Positions 1-8,171 of a stretch of 64,000 nt of DNA are shown one piece after another. The stretch covers positions 310,001 to 374,000 of the forward strand of contig NZ_BGZJ01000001.1 of NCBI RefSeq assembly GCF_003402575.1. The letters run 5' to 3'. The notes beneath the pieces are model-generated. The model had not been told where the DNA came from. It did not search any database and saw only the letters and a list, made by a program, of their open reading frames with translations. The stretch's first letter is position 1. The number at the start of each line of letters is the position of its first letter. The translations under genes and the position numbers were made by a program. The DNA is from Mesosutterella multiformis. Lineage in GTDB: Bacteria; Pseudomonadota; Gammaproteobacteria; Burkholderiales; Burkholderiaceae_F.

Positions 1-97
1 TCAGACCGCCGAGAATCGTCTGTTCACTCTCGACAGAATGCGGCGGAACACGGACAGAATTCGCAGGAAGATCAGAACTGGAAAAAGGATCAGGCAT
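1..97 (-). CDS. dnaB: Replicative DNA helicase DnaB, N-terminal fragment (runs off the window)
   Basis: Reading leftward, the reverse strand encodes a start that includes RVPPHSVESEQTILGGL, the typical N-terminus of the hexameric replicative helicase DnaB. Only about the first 32 residues are inside the window. An ATG at 112 is in frame, but the ATG at 97 is preceded by GGAG nine bases upstream and is the better start. The gene follows rplI, the normal order rpsF-priB-rpsR-rplI-dnaB. A terminator-like hairpin separates it from rplI, so it may have its own promoter within about 98-215. Identity is firm from the N-terminal signature and synteny; nothing can be said about the rest of the protein. 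Confidence 0.85.
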   Translation of the reverse strand, partial: MPDPFSSSDLPANSVRVPPHSVESEQTILGGL

Positions 98-217
98 CAG
101 ATTGCGCTCCATAGAGGCCGGAAAGGAGCAAGCGGGCCCCATGATGCAAAACGCCCTCTGAAACACTTTTCAGAAAGGCGAAAGCGGGTTAAATAATAAC
201 AGTAAAGCAGGAAGGGG

Positions 218-254
218 AAAAAAATAGGCCTCCTTTCGGAAGCCTATTTTTTTC
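218..254 (-). terminator. Rho-independent terminator after rplI
   Basis: An inverted repeat (AATAGGC / GCCTATT with inner TCC/GGA pairs and a short loop) is flanked by runs of A on one side and T on the other, so it could work in both directions. It sits about 50 bases after the rplI stop codon and ends the rpsF-priB-rpsR-rplI transcript before dnaB. Confidence 0.8.
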
Positions 255-306
255 TCCGACAGAATCCCCTTGCGGAGGCTCTGTCAGGAGTCGGACGTTC
301 CGGAGA

Positions 307-756
307 TTACTCTTCGGCGACGACCTGAACCGTGATGTCAGCGGTGATGTCGGAGAGCAGAGCGATCGTGATCGGGTACTCGCCAACAGCCTTGATCATG
401 CCGAGCGGCGTGCGGACCTGGCTCTTCTTGATCGTGAAGCCAAGCTTATCCACGGCTTCAGCGATGTCGGAGTTGGTCACGGAACCGAACAGACGGCCGT
501 CAACACCAGCCTTGGAGGCGATGGTAACGGTGGCGCCATTCAGCTTTTCCTGGAGAGCCTGGGCATTGGCCAGACGCTCAGCCTGAGCCTTCTCAAGGTC
601 AGCGCGACGGGTTTCGAACTCGGCGATAGCGGCCTTGGTGGCGCGCTTGGCGTGACCCTGGGGGATCAGGAAGTTGCGGCCGTAGCCGTCCTTGACCTTG
701 ACCACATCGCCCAGATTGCCGAGGTGATGAATGTTTTCAAGCAGAATAACTTGCAT
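307..756 (-). CDS. rplI: 50S ribosomal protein bL9
   Basis: A 149-residue protein of the usual bL9 length, which binds 23S rRNA at the base of the L1 stalk with its N-terminal domain. The start reads [20 protein letters not shown], the family signature, followed by the long connecting helix rich in Ala, Lys and Glu (about residues 40-75) and a C-terminal domain. It is the last gene of the rpsF-priB-rpsR-rplI operon, 18 bases after rpsR, and is followed by a terminator hairpin. Start and end agree with the family, and nothing is unusual. Confidence 0.97.
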   Translation of the reverse strand: MQVILLENIHHLGNLGDVVKVKDGYGRNFLIPQGHAKRATKAAIAEFETRRADLEKAQAERLANAQALQEKLNGATVTIASKAGVDGRLFGSVTNSDIAEAVDKLGFTIKKSQVRTPLGMIKAVGEYPITIALLSDITADITVQVVAEE

Positions 757-774
757 GTCGATATCTCCCCGGGA

Positions 775-1047
775 TTACTGATTGTCGGTGTAGGGAAGGA
801 GGGCGAGGAAGCGGGCACGCTTGATCGCGGTATCGAGCTGGCGCTGGTAGATCGCCTTCGTGCCGGTCAGACGGGCGGGCATGATCTTGCCATTTTCCTG
901 GATGAAATCGCGCAGCGTGTCGATATCCTTGTAATCGATCTGCTCAACGTGAGCAGCGGTAAAGCGGCAGAACTTCTTCCGCTTGAAGAGGGCATTGCCC
1001 TGGGAGGGACGGCGGTTGCCGGTACGACCCTTGGAACCAAAAGCCAT
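775..1047 (-). CDS. rpsR: 30S ribosomal protein bS18
   Basis: A 90-residue basic protein with the bS18 core ([18 protein letters not shown] around residues 25-42, then an Arg/Lys-rich C-terminal half with [11 protein letters not shown]). bS18 binds the small-subunit platform as a dimer with bS6, whose gene lies two positions upstream in the same operon. The priB stop and the rpsR start are only about 10 bases apart, which suggests coupled translation. The length is somewhat greater than the E. coli protein because of an extended glycine- and arginine-containing N-terminus, common in betaproteobacteria. Confidence 0.97.
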   Translation of the reverse strand: MAFGSKGRTGNRRPSQGNALFKRKKFCRFTAAHVEQIDYKDIDTLRDFIQENGKIMPARLTGTKAIYQRQLDTAIKRARFLALLPYTDNQ

Positions 1048-1056
1048 TTTGAACTC

Positions 1057-1341
1057 CTAACTGAATTCCGTTATGTAAACAATGAGGCGCTGCGTGCGGC
1101 TCGAGCGAGGGGTGATGTACCCTTTGAGGGTTATCCTCGCGGGAAGCGGAAGCTGATAGAGCTTTGCCGCTACCTCTCCGTATGCGACCACCAGGGTTTC
1201 GAAATTGAGGCGGCGCATGCCGCCTGCTTCCCGGACTTCGCCTGAGTGGTGAAGAATGCCTTCAAAAACCTGCAGTCCGGACGGTGTGAATCTCGGCTCT
1301 TCGGAGCGGATGATTTCGCCGTCAAGGACCAGCTCATTCAT
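1057..1341 (-). CDS. priB: Primosomal replication protein N (PriB)
   Basis: A 94-residue single-strand DNA-binding OB-fold protein of the PriB family, used with PriA and DnaT to reload DnaB at stalled forks. The start MNELVLDGEIIRSEEPRFTP and the central segment FETLVVAYGEVAAKL fit the family. Its place between rpsF and rpsR is the conserved proteobacterial arrangement, and dnaB follows at the end of the cluster, tying replication restart to ribosomal protein expression. Identification rests on length, position and the OB-fold-like pattern of alternating strands. Confidence 0.92.
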   Translation of the reverse strand: MNELVLDGEIIRSEEPRFTPSGLQVFEGILHHSGEVREAGGMRRLNFETLVVAYGEVAAKLYQLPLPARITLKGYITPRSSRTQRLIVYITEFS

Positions 1342-1376
1342 GTCTGGCAGTCCTCTTTAAAGCGCCTCTAGCCGAA

Positions 1377-1817
1377 TTACTCGGCGTCCTGAACGTCGGA
1401 TTCCTCGTCTTCAGCTTCGTCGGAAGCGTCATCAGACTTGTGGGAAGCCTTGCTGTTCGCGCGAGCGGCCACGGCAGCCTTCTTGGCCTCTTCCTTCTCG
1501 ACAACCTTCATCATCGGGGAGGGAGCGGTTTCGGCGTGCTTCGTCTTCACCACGAGGTGGCGCAGAATGGCGTCGTTGAAACGGAAATTGTTTTCGATGT
1601 CGGCGAGCGTGGCGTCAGAGCACTCCACGTTCAGGAGAACATAATGAGCCTTGACCAGCTTCTGGATCGGGTAGGCGAGCTGACGACGGCCCCAATCCTC
1701 GATACGTTCAATCTTTCCACCCTGTTCGAGAACAAGGTTCTTGTAGCGTTCGATCATCGCCGGAACCTGTTCAGACTGATCAGGATGCACGATGATGCAG
1801 ATTTCGTAATGACGCAT
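1377..1817 (-). CDS. rpsF: 30S ribosomal protein bS6
   Basis: A 146-residue bS6 protein. The N-terminus [19 protein letters not shown] and the [17 protein letters not shown] stretch near residue 40-56 are diagnostic. The last 40 residues form a long acidic/alanine-rich tail ([19 protein letters not shown]); E. coli bS6 is also modified on an acidic C-terminus by RimK, so the tail may be a glutamylation target, although it does not end in Glu-Glu. It begins with ATG behind a strong AAGGAGG ribosome-binding site and heads the rpsF-priB-rpsR-rplI operon. The upstream leader can pair with this ribosome-binding site (see separate entry). Confidence 0.97.
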   Translation of the reverse strand: MRHYEICIIVHPDQSEQVPAMIERYKNLVLEQGGKIERIEDWGRRQLAYPIQKLVKAHYVLLNVECSDATLADIENNFRFNDAILRHLVVKTKHAETAPSPMMKVVEKEEAKKAAVAARANSKASHKSDDASDEAEDEESDVQDAE

Positions 1818-1868
1818 TGATCCTCCTTGCGGAAAAAACCGCCCAGGGCGTCTCCCGGTGCGGCAAGG
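1818..1868 (-). promoter_or_regulatory. Structured rpsF leader that can sequester the ribosome-binding site
   Basis: On the minus strand CCTTGC (1868-1863) can pair with GCAAGG (1830-1825), which contains the start of the rpsF Shine-Dalgarno sequence. Between them an inner stem CGC..GGG / CCC..GCG with two mismatches and a five-base loop can form, followed by a run of six U. Known rpsF leaders in many bacteria bind the bS6:bS18 complex and repress translation. That this is such a leader is inferred from position and pairing only. Confidence 0.4.
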
Positions 1869-1901
1869 ACTAACGAGAAAACGGTTATCTTACTCTAAAA
1901 A

Positions 1902-2690
1902 TTAAAATTTTGCACGCGAGGGATTATCCACCCGGGCGGCCTTTTCACCGACCCGCTGACGGACAGACTCAAAGAGGCAGACACCGGCGGCAACTGACAC
2001 GTTGAGAGACTCAACCGACCCCATCATCGGAATCGCGGCGAGCGCGTCGCACCGTTTGCGCGTGAGCTGACGGAGGCCTTCGCCCTCAGCGCCAAGCACC
2101 CAGGCAAAAGCGCGCTTCTGATCGAAGTCATAGATCGAGCGGTCGGTCTCACCCGCCGTTCCGACCACCATGACACCCGCGTCACGCAGCTCCGCGATGG
2201 CGGAGGCGAGATTCACGACATACACCACCGGAACCGATTCCTCGGCACCTGCGGCGGCCTTCGCCGCGGCCGGCGTCACGTGGGACGAGCGGTTCAGCGG
2301 CGCGATCACGGCCTGCACCCCGGCGGCATCCGCCACACGGAGACAGGCGCCGAAGTTCCGGGGATCCGTCACGCCGTCCAGAATGAGGAGCAGCGTCTTA
2401 TCGGTGATGGAATCGAGAAGCTCATCAAAGGAGAGCGTCTTCTCGAGCACACTGCCCACCGCGACGATCCCCTGATGCTGCACACCGTGCCCCGCGATGC
2501 GGTCCAGACGCTCCGCGTCCGCGCCCACCGGGCGGATGCCGGCGGCCTTCAGCTTTTCGCACATTTCGTGCATGCGGCGGTCATGCCGGCTGCGGTCCAC
2601 ATAGACTTCGTCAATCGACTCCGGGTTCAGTCTGAGCCGCGCCGTCACGGCGTGAAAACCCGCGAGGACCGCTTTTTTATTACCAGCCAT
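1902..2690 (-). CDS. rlmB: 23S rRNA (guanosine-2'-O)-methyltransferase RlmB
   Basis: A 262-residue SPOUT-class (TrmH family) 2'-O-ribose methyltransferase. The N-terminal substrate-binding domain begins AVLAGFHAVTARL, and the knotted AdoMet domain shows LDGVTDPRNFGACLRVADA near residue 108, a PxxRSSHVTPAAAKAAAGA-type segment, and the closing motif GSVESLNVSVAAGVCLFE near residue 225. RlmB methylates G2251 in the peptidyl-transferase centre of 23S rRNA. It directly follows rnr (about 45 bases), the usual rnr-rlmB pair, and rpsF is downstream. The full length and motifs make the call secure; the closest alternative would be another TrmH paralogue. Confidence 0.92.
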   Translation of the reverse strand: MAGNKKAVLAGFHAVTARLRLNPESIDEVYVDRSRHDRRMHEMCEKLKAAGIRPVGADAERLDRIAGHGVQHQGIVAVGSVLEKTLSFDELLDSITDKTLLLILDGVTDPRNFGACLRVADAAGVQAVIAPLNRSSHVTPAAAKAAAGAEESVPVVYVVNLASAIAELRDAGVMVVGTAGETDRSIYDFDQKRAFAWVLGAEGEGLRQLTRKRCDALAAIPMMGSVESLNVSVAAGVCLFESVRQRVGEKAARVDNPSRAKF

Positions 2691-2734
2691 TCAATCTTTT
2701 CCTTTAGATATCAATTCTTTTTCTTGCAATCCGT

Positions 2735-5101
2735 TCAGAGTCTCGGTTCGCCTTTCCAGCGCCTCGGCCCTTTCCGTCTCTGCACATCGCGGCGCTCAAA
2801 ATCAATCCGCCGCAGATCAACGTCGACGCCTGCCACCTGCACTTCAAGCGGCGTTCCGAGACGGATCACTTCGCCTGATGCACTGCCTTCAAGGAGGCAG
2901 TCGTCGCTGTTATAGAAGTAGTAGTCCCAGCCGAGGTTCGAGACCCGGATGAAGCCTTCAACAAAGAGATCATCAAGCGTCACATAGACGCCGTTCGGCG
3001 TGACGCCGGTGACCTTTCCAGAGAACCCGCGGCCGATGAAGTCCTTCATGTACATGCACTTCAGCCACGCGGTGACGTCGTAACTCGCTTCGTCAGCGCG
3101 GCGCTCCGCGGCGGAACACATCTTGCCAAGCGTTTCCCAGGCGGCATGCTGAGCCGTAGGACGCGCGTACGGTGTCGCTTCAGGCTTCGGCGCTTCTTTC
3201 TTCTTCCCCTTCTGCTTCAGAGAGAATTCGGAATTGAGAAGGTCAGAAGGCGACACCGCGACTTCGGGCTTATAGCGGCGGCGGGAGAGAATACCACGGA
3301 TCGTCCGGTGCACGAGCAGATCGGGGTAGCGTCTGATGGGGGAGGTGAAATGGGTGTACGCCGGATACGCGAGACCGAAGTGGCCGTGAAGTTCCGGTGA
3401 ATATACGGCGCGCTGCATGCTTCGGAGCAGCGCGGTCTGAACCGCCTCTTCGTTCGGCGTCCCGCGCACTTTCGCCATCACGGCTTCGTAGTCCGCGGGT
3501 TTCGGGGAGGACCCGCCGCCCATCTTGAGACCGAATCCTGAGAGCGTCGTGCGGAGCAGCTCAAGGCGCTCTTCGGACGGCCCTTCATGAATTCGGAAGA
3601 GACACTCCGTCTTCTTCCGGACAATAAAGTCCGCGGCGCAGGTATTCGCGACCAGCATCGCCTCTTCAATCAGGCGGTGCGCGTCATTATGTTCACGCGG
3701 CAGAATCGCGGTGATGCGGCCGGTTTCGTCTGTCTGAATATAGGTTTCGCGGGTTTCAAAATTAATGGCGCCGCGCTTCTTTCTTGCCTCTGCGAGCACC
3801 TTATAAAGCGAATAGAGATTTTCGACGTCCGGATAGACCTCATGAATCTCGTCCCGTGCTCCTTCCTTATCCTGGAGCGCGTTCCACACCTGGGTATAGG
3901 TCAGGCGGGCGTGCGAATTAATGAGACCGGGATAGAACTGATAGGCCGTCACTTCACCCTTCGCGTCAATCAGCGCGTCGCACACCATTGTGCAGCGGTC
4001 GACCTTCGGGTTCAGCGAGCAGAGACCGTTTGAAAGCTCCTCAGGAAGCATCGGAATCACGCGGCGCGGGAAGTAGACTGAAGTCAGCCGTTCCTGCGCG
4101 CTGCGGTCGAGGGCTGTGCCAGGCTTCACGTACCAGGACACATCCGCGATAGCGACAAGCAGCCGGTAACCGCCAGACACAAGAGGCGCGCACCAGACCG
4201 CGTCATCGAAGTCCCTCGCGTCCTCGCCGTCAATCGTGACAAAGGCAATATCGCGGAGGTCGACACGCTTTCCGGCATCCTTCTTCAGCACATGATCCGG
4301 GAGCGCCCGGGCTTCTGTCAGCACATCAGGCGCGAAGATGGACGGAAGCCCAAAGCGGCGGGCCGCCATTTCAATCTCAACCGACGCGTCGCTCGCGGAC
4401 CCGAGAATTTCCTCGACCTGAGCGCGGGCCGGTTCTTCAAGCGTCGGCTGCGTCGTGATCGCGGCGACTACACCCTGCCCCGCGAGCGCTGAGGCACCTG
4501 AAAGCCTGATCTGCACATGGACCCGCGGGTCCGATGGATCGAGCCAGAAATCTGTCCCCTGCTTCCGGACCACGCCGACCACCTTCCAGGTGTTGTGTTC
4601 CGTCACTTCTTTGAGAGAGACAAGGTTCCGTCCCTTGCTGTCAAACCCGAGTCGCGCGACTCTCACCCGGTCGCCGGGGAACACCGCGTCCCCCTGCCCC
4701 TGGGAGAAGACGTAGGAAACCCCTTCGTCTCCGGTTCCCGTATCCGGGTCAAAAAACACCATGCCGGACCGGGTGCCGGATACCGTGCCCTCAAGCCACG
4801 CGGAGCCGTGGGAAAGCGAAATCTTTCCTTCGTCATCCGCCACCGCCGTGCCGTCATCAATCAGGCGCTCCAGCGCCGACAGCACCTCATTCTTCGTCCG
4901 GCTGCGGGACCGGTCGTGCACCAGCGCGTAAAGCTCATCAAAGGCGAGCGGCGTTCCCGCCCGGCCGAGAACCGACTCGAGCTCGGAAGCGGCGGTTCCC
5001 GTCAGAAATGCGGTCAGACCGCCATCATCAACCCTGGTCCTGGGCCTTCTGGACGAGGTTCCTGTATTTTTCCGGATTTTTTTTCTTCTATCTATTGACA
5101 A
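2735..5101 (-). CDS. rnr: Ribonuclease R
   Basis: A 788-residue 3'-5' exoribonuclease of the RNB family. In order: a Lys/Arg-rich N-terminus with a winged-helix segment (about residues 30-95), cold-shock domains (about 100-240), the RNB catalytic domain with the Mg-binding motif DGEDARDFDDAVW near residues 291-303, and a C-terminal S1 domain (about 700-770). RNase R degrades structured RNA, including mRNA and rRNA, and works with tmRNA. The open frame begins at TTG (5101) with a weak GAAGAG upstream; there is no better ATG nearby. The start codon touches the -35 box of the divergent tRNA-Leu promoter. rlmB follows. Confidence 0.95.
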   Translation of the reverse strand: MSIDRRKKIRKNTGTSSRRPRTRVDDGGLTAFLTGTAASELESVLGRAGTPLAFDELYALVHDRSRSRTKNEVLSALERLIDDGTAVADDEGKISLSHGSAWLEGTVSGTRSGMVFFDPDTGTGDEGVSYVFSQGQGDAVFPGDRVRVARLGFDSKGRNLVSLKEVTEHNTWKVVGVVRKQGTDFWLDPSDPRVHVQIRLSGASALAGQGVVAAITTQPTLEEPARAQVEEILGSASDASVEIEMAARRFGLPSIFAPDVLTEARALPDHVLKKDAGKRVDLRDIAFVTIDGEDARDFDDAVWCAPLVSGGYRLLVAIADVSWYVKPGTALDRSAQERLTSVYFPRRVIPMLPEELSNGLCSLNPKVDRCTMVCDALIDAKGEVTAYQFYPGLINSHARLTYTQVWNALQDKEGARDEIHEVYPDVENLYSLYKVLAEARKKRGAINFETRETYIQTDETGRITAILPREHNDAHRLIEEAMLVANTCAADFIVRKKTECLFRIHEGPSEERLELLRTTLSGFGLKMGGGSSPKPADYEAVMAKVRGTPNEEAVQTALLRSMQRAVYSPELHGHFGLAYPAYTHFTSPIRRYPDLLVHRTIRGILSRRRYKPEVAVSPSDLLNSEFSLKQKGKKKEAPKPEATPYARPTAQHAAWETLGKMCSAAERRADEASYDVTAWLKCMYMKDFIGRGFSGKVTGVTPNGVYVTLDDLFVEGFIRVSNLGWDYYFYNSDDCLLEGSASGEVIRLGTPLEVQVAGVDVDLRRIDFERRDVQRRKGPRRWKGEPRL

Positions 5102-5123
5102 AATTATTCTCTTCAGCGATAAT
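5095..5123 (+). promoter_or_regulatory. Sigma-70 promoter of tRNA-Leu
   Basis: TTGACA (5095-5100), a 17-base spacer, then GATAAT (5118-5123): a nearly perfect housekeeping promoter placed 24 bases before the tRNA 5' end. The -35 box overlaps the first codons of the divergent rnr gene. A perfect 8-base inverted repeat, ACATCCTC / GAGGATGT (5125-5146), fills the space up to the first base of the mature tRNA. Confidence 0.85.
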
Positions 5124-5146
5124 TACATCCTCGTTTGTGAGGATGT

Positions 5147-5233
5147 GCCCGGGTGGCGAAATTGGTAGACGCACTAGCTTCAGGTGCTAGCGCCTTCACC
5201 GGCGTGCTGGTTCGAGTCCAGTCCCGGGCACCA
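5147..5233 (+). tRNA. tRNA-Leu(CAG)
   Basis: An 87-base gene with CCA encoded. The acceptor stem GCCCGGG pairs with CCCGGGC; the anticodon stem CTAGC/GCTAG encloses the loop TTCAGGT, giving anticodon CAG, which reads the CUG leucine codon. There is a long variable arm as expected for a class II tRNA, and the T-arm contains GGTTCGAGTCC. Its own promoter lies upstream and a terminator hairpin lies about 55 bases downstream, so it is a single-gene unit. Confidence 0.97.
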
Positions 5234-5286
5234 ATCATACTGGAAAACATATGATTGTGCGGTGAACCTCAGAAACGAAAGCCATT

Positions 5287-5320
5287 AAAGCCTTTTCGCG
5301 ATTGCGGAGAGGCTTTTTTG
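5287..5320 (+). terminator. Terminator of the tRNA-Leu transcript
   Basis: A 13-pair stem (AAAGCCTTTTCGC with GCGGAGAGGCTTT, including two G-U pairs) closes on the loop GATT and ends in a run of T. Confidence 0.85.
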
Positions 5321-5401
5321 TTACCCGCAGAAAACGCAGCTCAATCAGCCAGTTCCCGCTTTCATCATACGCCGGGGATACGTTCTCCCCGCCGTACAGT
5401 C

Positions 5402-5437
5402 AAAAGCCGCATCTCCGGTAAGGAAATGCGGCTTTTT
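5402..5437 (-). terminator. Terminator of porin gene 1
   Basis: On the minus strand AAAAAGCCGCAT pairs with ATGCGGCTTTT around an inner TCC/GGA stem, giving a strong hairpin ending in T. It lies about 50 bases after the porin stop codon, just beyond the conserved 3' RNA element. Confidence 0.85.
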
Positions 5438-5439
5438 CT

Positions 5440-5494
5440 AAGTTCTCAGCAGAATGGCGAACTTCTGCTGTTCTCTTTTACGAGATTAGAACTT
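5440..5494 (-). other. Conserved RNA element at the 3' end of porin gene 1 (copy 1 of 3)
   Basis: Predicted three-way junction overlapping the stop codon. AAGTTCT of the last codons pairs with AGAACTT downstream (5488-5494 with 5440-5446), enclosing a hairpin TCTC/GAGA and a hairpin GCAGAA/TTCTGC (5449-5468). A 28-base block (5441-5468) is identical in all three porin copies although flanking DNA differs. Confidence 0.5.
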
Positions 5495-6604
5495 GTGGAC
5501 GAGGCCGAAACCAGCCTGAGCGGCGCTGGCCTTGCGGTCCTTGGCGTTGCGGTCCTTGGCGTTGGACTTTTCCTGAGCGTAGCCGGCAGCAGCGTAGACG
5601 CTGGTGCGCTTGCTGAACGCATAGGCGTAGCCGAGAGCGGCGTTCCAACGCTTGAACTTGGCGTCGCTGTTGTCAACGTTCTTGGCATCACGATAGCCAA
5701 CCGTGCCGAGCACCGTGCCGCCGAAAGCCGGAACGGCCGTCGACAGTTCAACACCCCAGCCTTCAACGCCAACAGTCTTGGAGTCGGAGAGCAGGCTGAA
5801 GGAATCAGTGGCGGAAGCCTGGTTATCGAAGTAGGTGGCCTTGGCAAAGACCTTGGCAACGCCGAAGTCGTAGTTGCCGCCGAGGATCACGCTGTAACCG
5901 TTATCCAGATTCTTGTAGGTCGCGTTGCTGTTGCTGTACAGGGTGTAGTCGCCGGCGAGAACGACGGCAGCCTTACCAGCCTTGTAGCGCAGACCAGCAG
6001 CAGCGTAGCGATCGGCAAAGCTCGTGTTTTCACGGGTAGTCGTATCCTTCTTGGAGTCAGCCTTGAAGGAGTACATGGCGGCAGCCTGCAGACCAGAGAA
6101 GGCCGGGGTCTGATAGGCGAGTACGTTGTCATAACGGCCGTAGGCAGTGCCAGTGGAGCCAGCCTGGCTGCCGACAATACCGAAGCCGGACGGGAAGGCA
6201 GACACATCACCAAGGTAACCGAGCGTGCCGTTATCGGAATTAACGGAACCAAGGCGACCAGCATACAGAGTACCGTAGGCACCGGAGACGTTCACCTGAG
6301 CTTCACGGCCAAACAGGCGGCCGTCCTGACCGGAAGCGCCGTCGTCAGAGTTGAAGCCGGATTCGAGCACAAAACCAACCTTGGCATTGCCAATGTCTTC
6401 CGTGCCAGTCAGACCCCAGCGGTTGCCCGTGGAGAAACCGGACGTCATTTCAACCGTGTTGGTAGAGGACGTATCGTTATCAAGATTCTTGTGGGTATAG
6501 GCGAGGCCCGTATCCACGCGGCCATACAGCGTGACAGACGGAGCCGCGAAAGCGGAAGCGGCGAAAGTGCCAAGCAGAGCGGCGGCGACGAGAGACTTCT
6601 TCAT
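5486..6604 (-). CDS. General porin 1 (Burkholderiales type, outer membrane beta-barrel)
   Basis: A 372-residue precursor of a trimeric 16-strand general porin that lets small solutes cross the outer membrane. The signal peptide is MKKSLVAAALLGTFAASAFA with cleavage after AFA. The mature start APSVTLYGRVDTGLAYTH and the C-terminal FGLVHKF (terminal Phe, the BAM recognition feature) are typical of the Gram-negative porin family of Burkholderiales. The start has a CTGGAG ribosome-binding site. It is the first of three neighbouring paralogues that share signal peptide, blocks such as AGLRYKAGKAAVVL and the C-terminus but differ in putative loop segments. It has its own terminator and a plausible promoter, so the copies may be expressed independently. 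Confidence 0.95.
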   Translation of the reverse strand: MKKSLVAAALLGTFAASAFAAPSVTLYGRVDTGLAYTHKNLDNDTSSTNTVEMTSGFSTGNRWGLTGTEDIGNAKVGFVLESGFNSDDGASGQDGRLFGREAQVNVSGAYGTLYAGRLGSVNSDNGTLGYLGDVSAFPSGFGIVGSQAGSTGTAYGRYDNVLAYQTPAFSGLQAAAMYSFKADSKKDTTTRENTSFADRYAAAGLRYKAGKAAVVLAGDYTLYSNSNATYKNLDNGYSVILGGNYDFGVAKVFAKATYFDNQASATDSFSLLSDSKTVGVEGWGVELSTAVPAFGGTVLGTVGYRDAKNVDNSDAKFKRWNAALGYAYAFSKRTSVYAAAGYAQEKSNAKDRNAKDRKASAAQAGFGLVHKF

Positions 6605-6671
6605 GAAAAATTCTCCAGTGTGAATTTTCTTGGATTAATGGCAAATCGTTATGTGATCTGCCTTGAGAGAA

Positions 6672-6700
6672 ATATTGCAAATAGGCAGTTTCAAAGTCAA
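6672..6700 (-). promoter_or_regulatory. Candidate promoter of porin gene 1
   Basis: On the minus strand TTGACT (6700-6695), a 17-base spacer and CAATAT (6677-6672) resemble a sigma-70 promoter. It would give a leader of about 60 bases before the ATG at 6604. Confidence 0.45.
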
Positions 6701-6877
6701 TGAGCCTTCAGGGGAAGACTATACCGTTTACAAAAATTTATTATTTATTTTTAAATAGTTATAAAACAAAACACAGAGGGGGTAATACCTCAACAAAGTG
6801 TTGTATTCTTGCAACAGCCCCCTGTTTTCCGTACAAAAAAGCAATTTTAATCAGACATTTCCAACCTAACCCTCAAC

Positions 6878-6911
6878 AAAAAACCGCATCCCTTACGGAA
6901 TGCGGTTTTTC
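6878..6911 (-). terminator. Terminator of porin gene 2
   Basis: AAAAACCGCAT pairs with ATGCGGTTTTT-type arms around TCC/GGA on the minus strand and ends in a T run. The stem differs from that of porin 1 but resembles that of porin 3. Confidence 0.85.
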
Positions 6912-6916
6912 CTTTC

Positions 6917-6971
6917 AAGTTCTCAGCAGAATGGCGAACTTCTGCCGATCTCTTCTACGAGATTAGAACTT
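6917..6971 (-). other. Conserved RNA element at the 3' end of porin gene 2 (copy 2 of 3)
   Basis: Same fold as copy 1: closing stem AAGTTCT/AGAACTT (6971-6965 with 6923-6917), a hairpin ATCTC/GAGAT and the invariant hairpin GCAGAA/TTCTGC. The shared 28-base block is at 6918-6945. Confidence 0.5.
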
Positions 6972-8066
6972 GTGGACGAGGCCGAAACCAGCCTGAGCAG
7001 CATTGGCCTTACGATCGAGGTTGTTAGCCTTTTCCTGAGCGTAGCCGGCAGCAGCGTAGACGCTGGTGCGCTTGCTGAACGCATAGGAGTAACCAACAGC
7101 GGCGTTCCAACGCTTGAACTTGTTGGAGCTGTTATCCACGTCCTTGGCGTCACGATAACCGACGGTACCGAGGAAGGCGCCGCCGAAAGCCGGAACAGCC
7201 GTCGACAGTTCAACACCCCAGCCTTCAACACCAGCAGCGTTCGAATCCTTGATCAGATCGAAGGAGTCAAGGGCGGAAGCCTGGTTGTCGAAATAGGTGG
7301 CCTTGGCGAAGACCTTGGCAACACCGAAGTCGTAGTTGCCGCCGAGGATCACGCTGTAGCCGTTATCCAGACCAGCATGGGTGCTGTTGCTGTACAGGGT
7401 GTAGTCGCCAGCGAGAACGACAGCAGCCTTGCCAGCCTTGTAGCGCAGGCCAGCAGCGGCGTAGCGATCGGCAAAGCTTGAATTCTCACGGGAGGTCTTA
7501 TCCGTCTGAGAATTTGCCTTGAAGGAGTACATGGCAGCAGCCTGCAGGCCACCAAACGTCGGGGTCTGATAAGCGAGGGCGTTGTCGTAACGGGCATAAG
7601 CCGAACCAGTGGAGCCCTTCTGCGTGCCAACGACACCGAAGCCGTTCGGGAAGGCGGACACATCGGTCAGGTAGCCGATAGAGCCGGATTCAGAAGCGAT
7701 GGAGGCGAAGCGGCCAGCGTACAGAGTACCGTAGGCACCGGAGACGTTCACCTGAGCTTCACGGCCGAAGAGGCGGCTTTCCTTGTCGGAAGAGACACCG
7801 TCATCGGAGTTGAAGCCGGATTCGAGAACGAAGCCAACCTTGGCGTTGCCGATATCTTCCGTGCCCTTCAGGCCCCAGCGGTTGCCGGTGGAGAAGCCGG
7901 ATTCCATCGAAACCGTGTCGGTGGAATCAACACCAGCCTTATCCTTATCCAAGTGGGTATAAGCAAGGCTCGTATCGAGGCGGCCGTACAGCGTGACGGA
8001 CGGAGCAGCGAAAGCGGATGCCGCGAAAGTGCCAAGCAGAGCAGCGGCAATGAGAGACTTCTTCAT
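6963..8066 (-). CDS. General porin 2 (Burkholderiales type)
   Basis: A 367-residue porin precursor. The ATG at 8066 is chosen because it starts the signal peptide MKKSLIAAALLGTFAASAFA, matching porin 1, and has CTGGAG upstream; a longer in-frame reading from 8225 would add 53 residues with no family match. The mature protein starts APSVTLYGRLDTSLAYTH and ends FGLVHKF. It is closest to porin 1 by inspection, with differences concentrated in short stretches likely to be surface loops (for example around ESRLF, IGYLTD and NSQTDKTSREN). Like its neighbours it has its own upstream region and terminator. The substrate range cannot be told from sequence alone. Confidence 0.95.
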   Translation of the reverse strand: MKKSLIAAALLGTFAASAFAAPSVTLYGRLDTSLAYTHLDKDKAGVDSTDTVSMESGFSTGNRWGLKGTEDIGNAKVGFVLESGFNSDDGVSSDKESRLFGREAQVNVSGAYGTLYAGRFASIASESGSIGYLTDVSAFPNGFGVVGTQKGSTGSAYARYDNALAYQTPTFGGLQAAAMYSFKANSQTDKTSRENSSFADRYAAAGLRYKAGKAAVVLAGDYTLYSNSTHAGLDNGYSVILGGNYDFGVAKVFAKATYFDNQASALDSFDLIKDSNAAGVEGWGVELSTAVPAFGGAFLGTVGYRDAKDVDNSSNKFKRWNAAVGYSYAFSKRTSVYAAAGYAQEKANNLDRKANAAQAGFGLVHKF

Positions 8067-8171
8067 GAAATTTTCTCCAGTAGTTTGAATGTGTGTATTG
8101 CTAACTACAGTTTTAAGGGCTTTTGGAGTCACCCCAAATGCATGATGCAAAAATATTTCCTCACCAGTCAT

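Larger units (their letters stand above)
6605..6962. other. AT-rich spacer between porin genes 1 and 2
   Basis: No convincing gene. It contains the candidate promoter of porin 1 (6672-6700), an AT-rich stretch (about 6730-6770), the terminator of porin 2 (6878-6911) and most of the porin 2 conserved 3' element. Confidence 0.7.

Noticed and set aside
5255-6703. Long plus-strand open frame opposite porin 1, with similar frames opposite porins 2 and 3
   Set aside because: Mirror frames of the porins. Their mutual similarity only reflects the paralogy of the sense genes.
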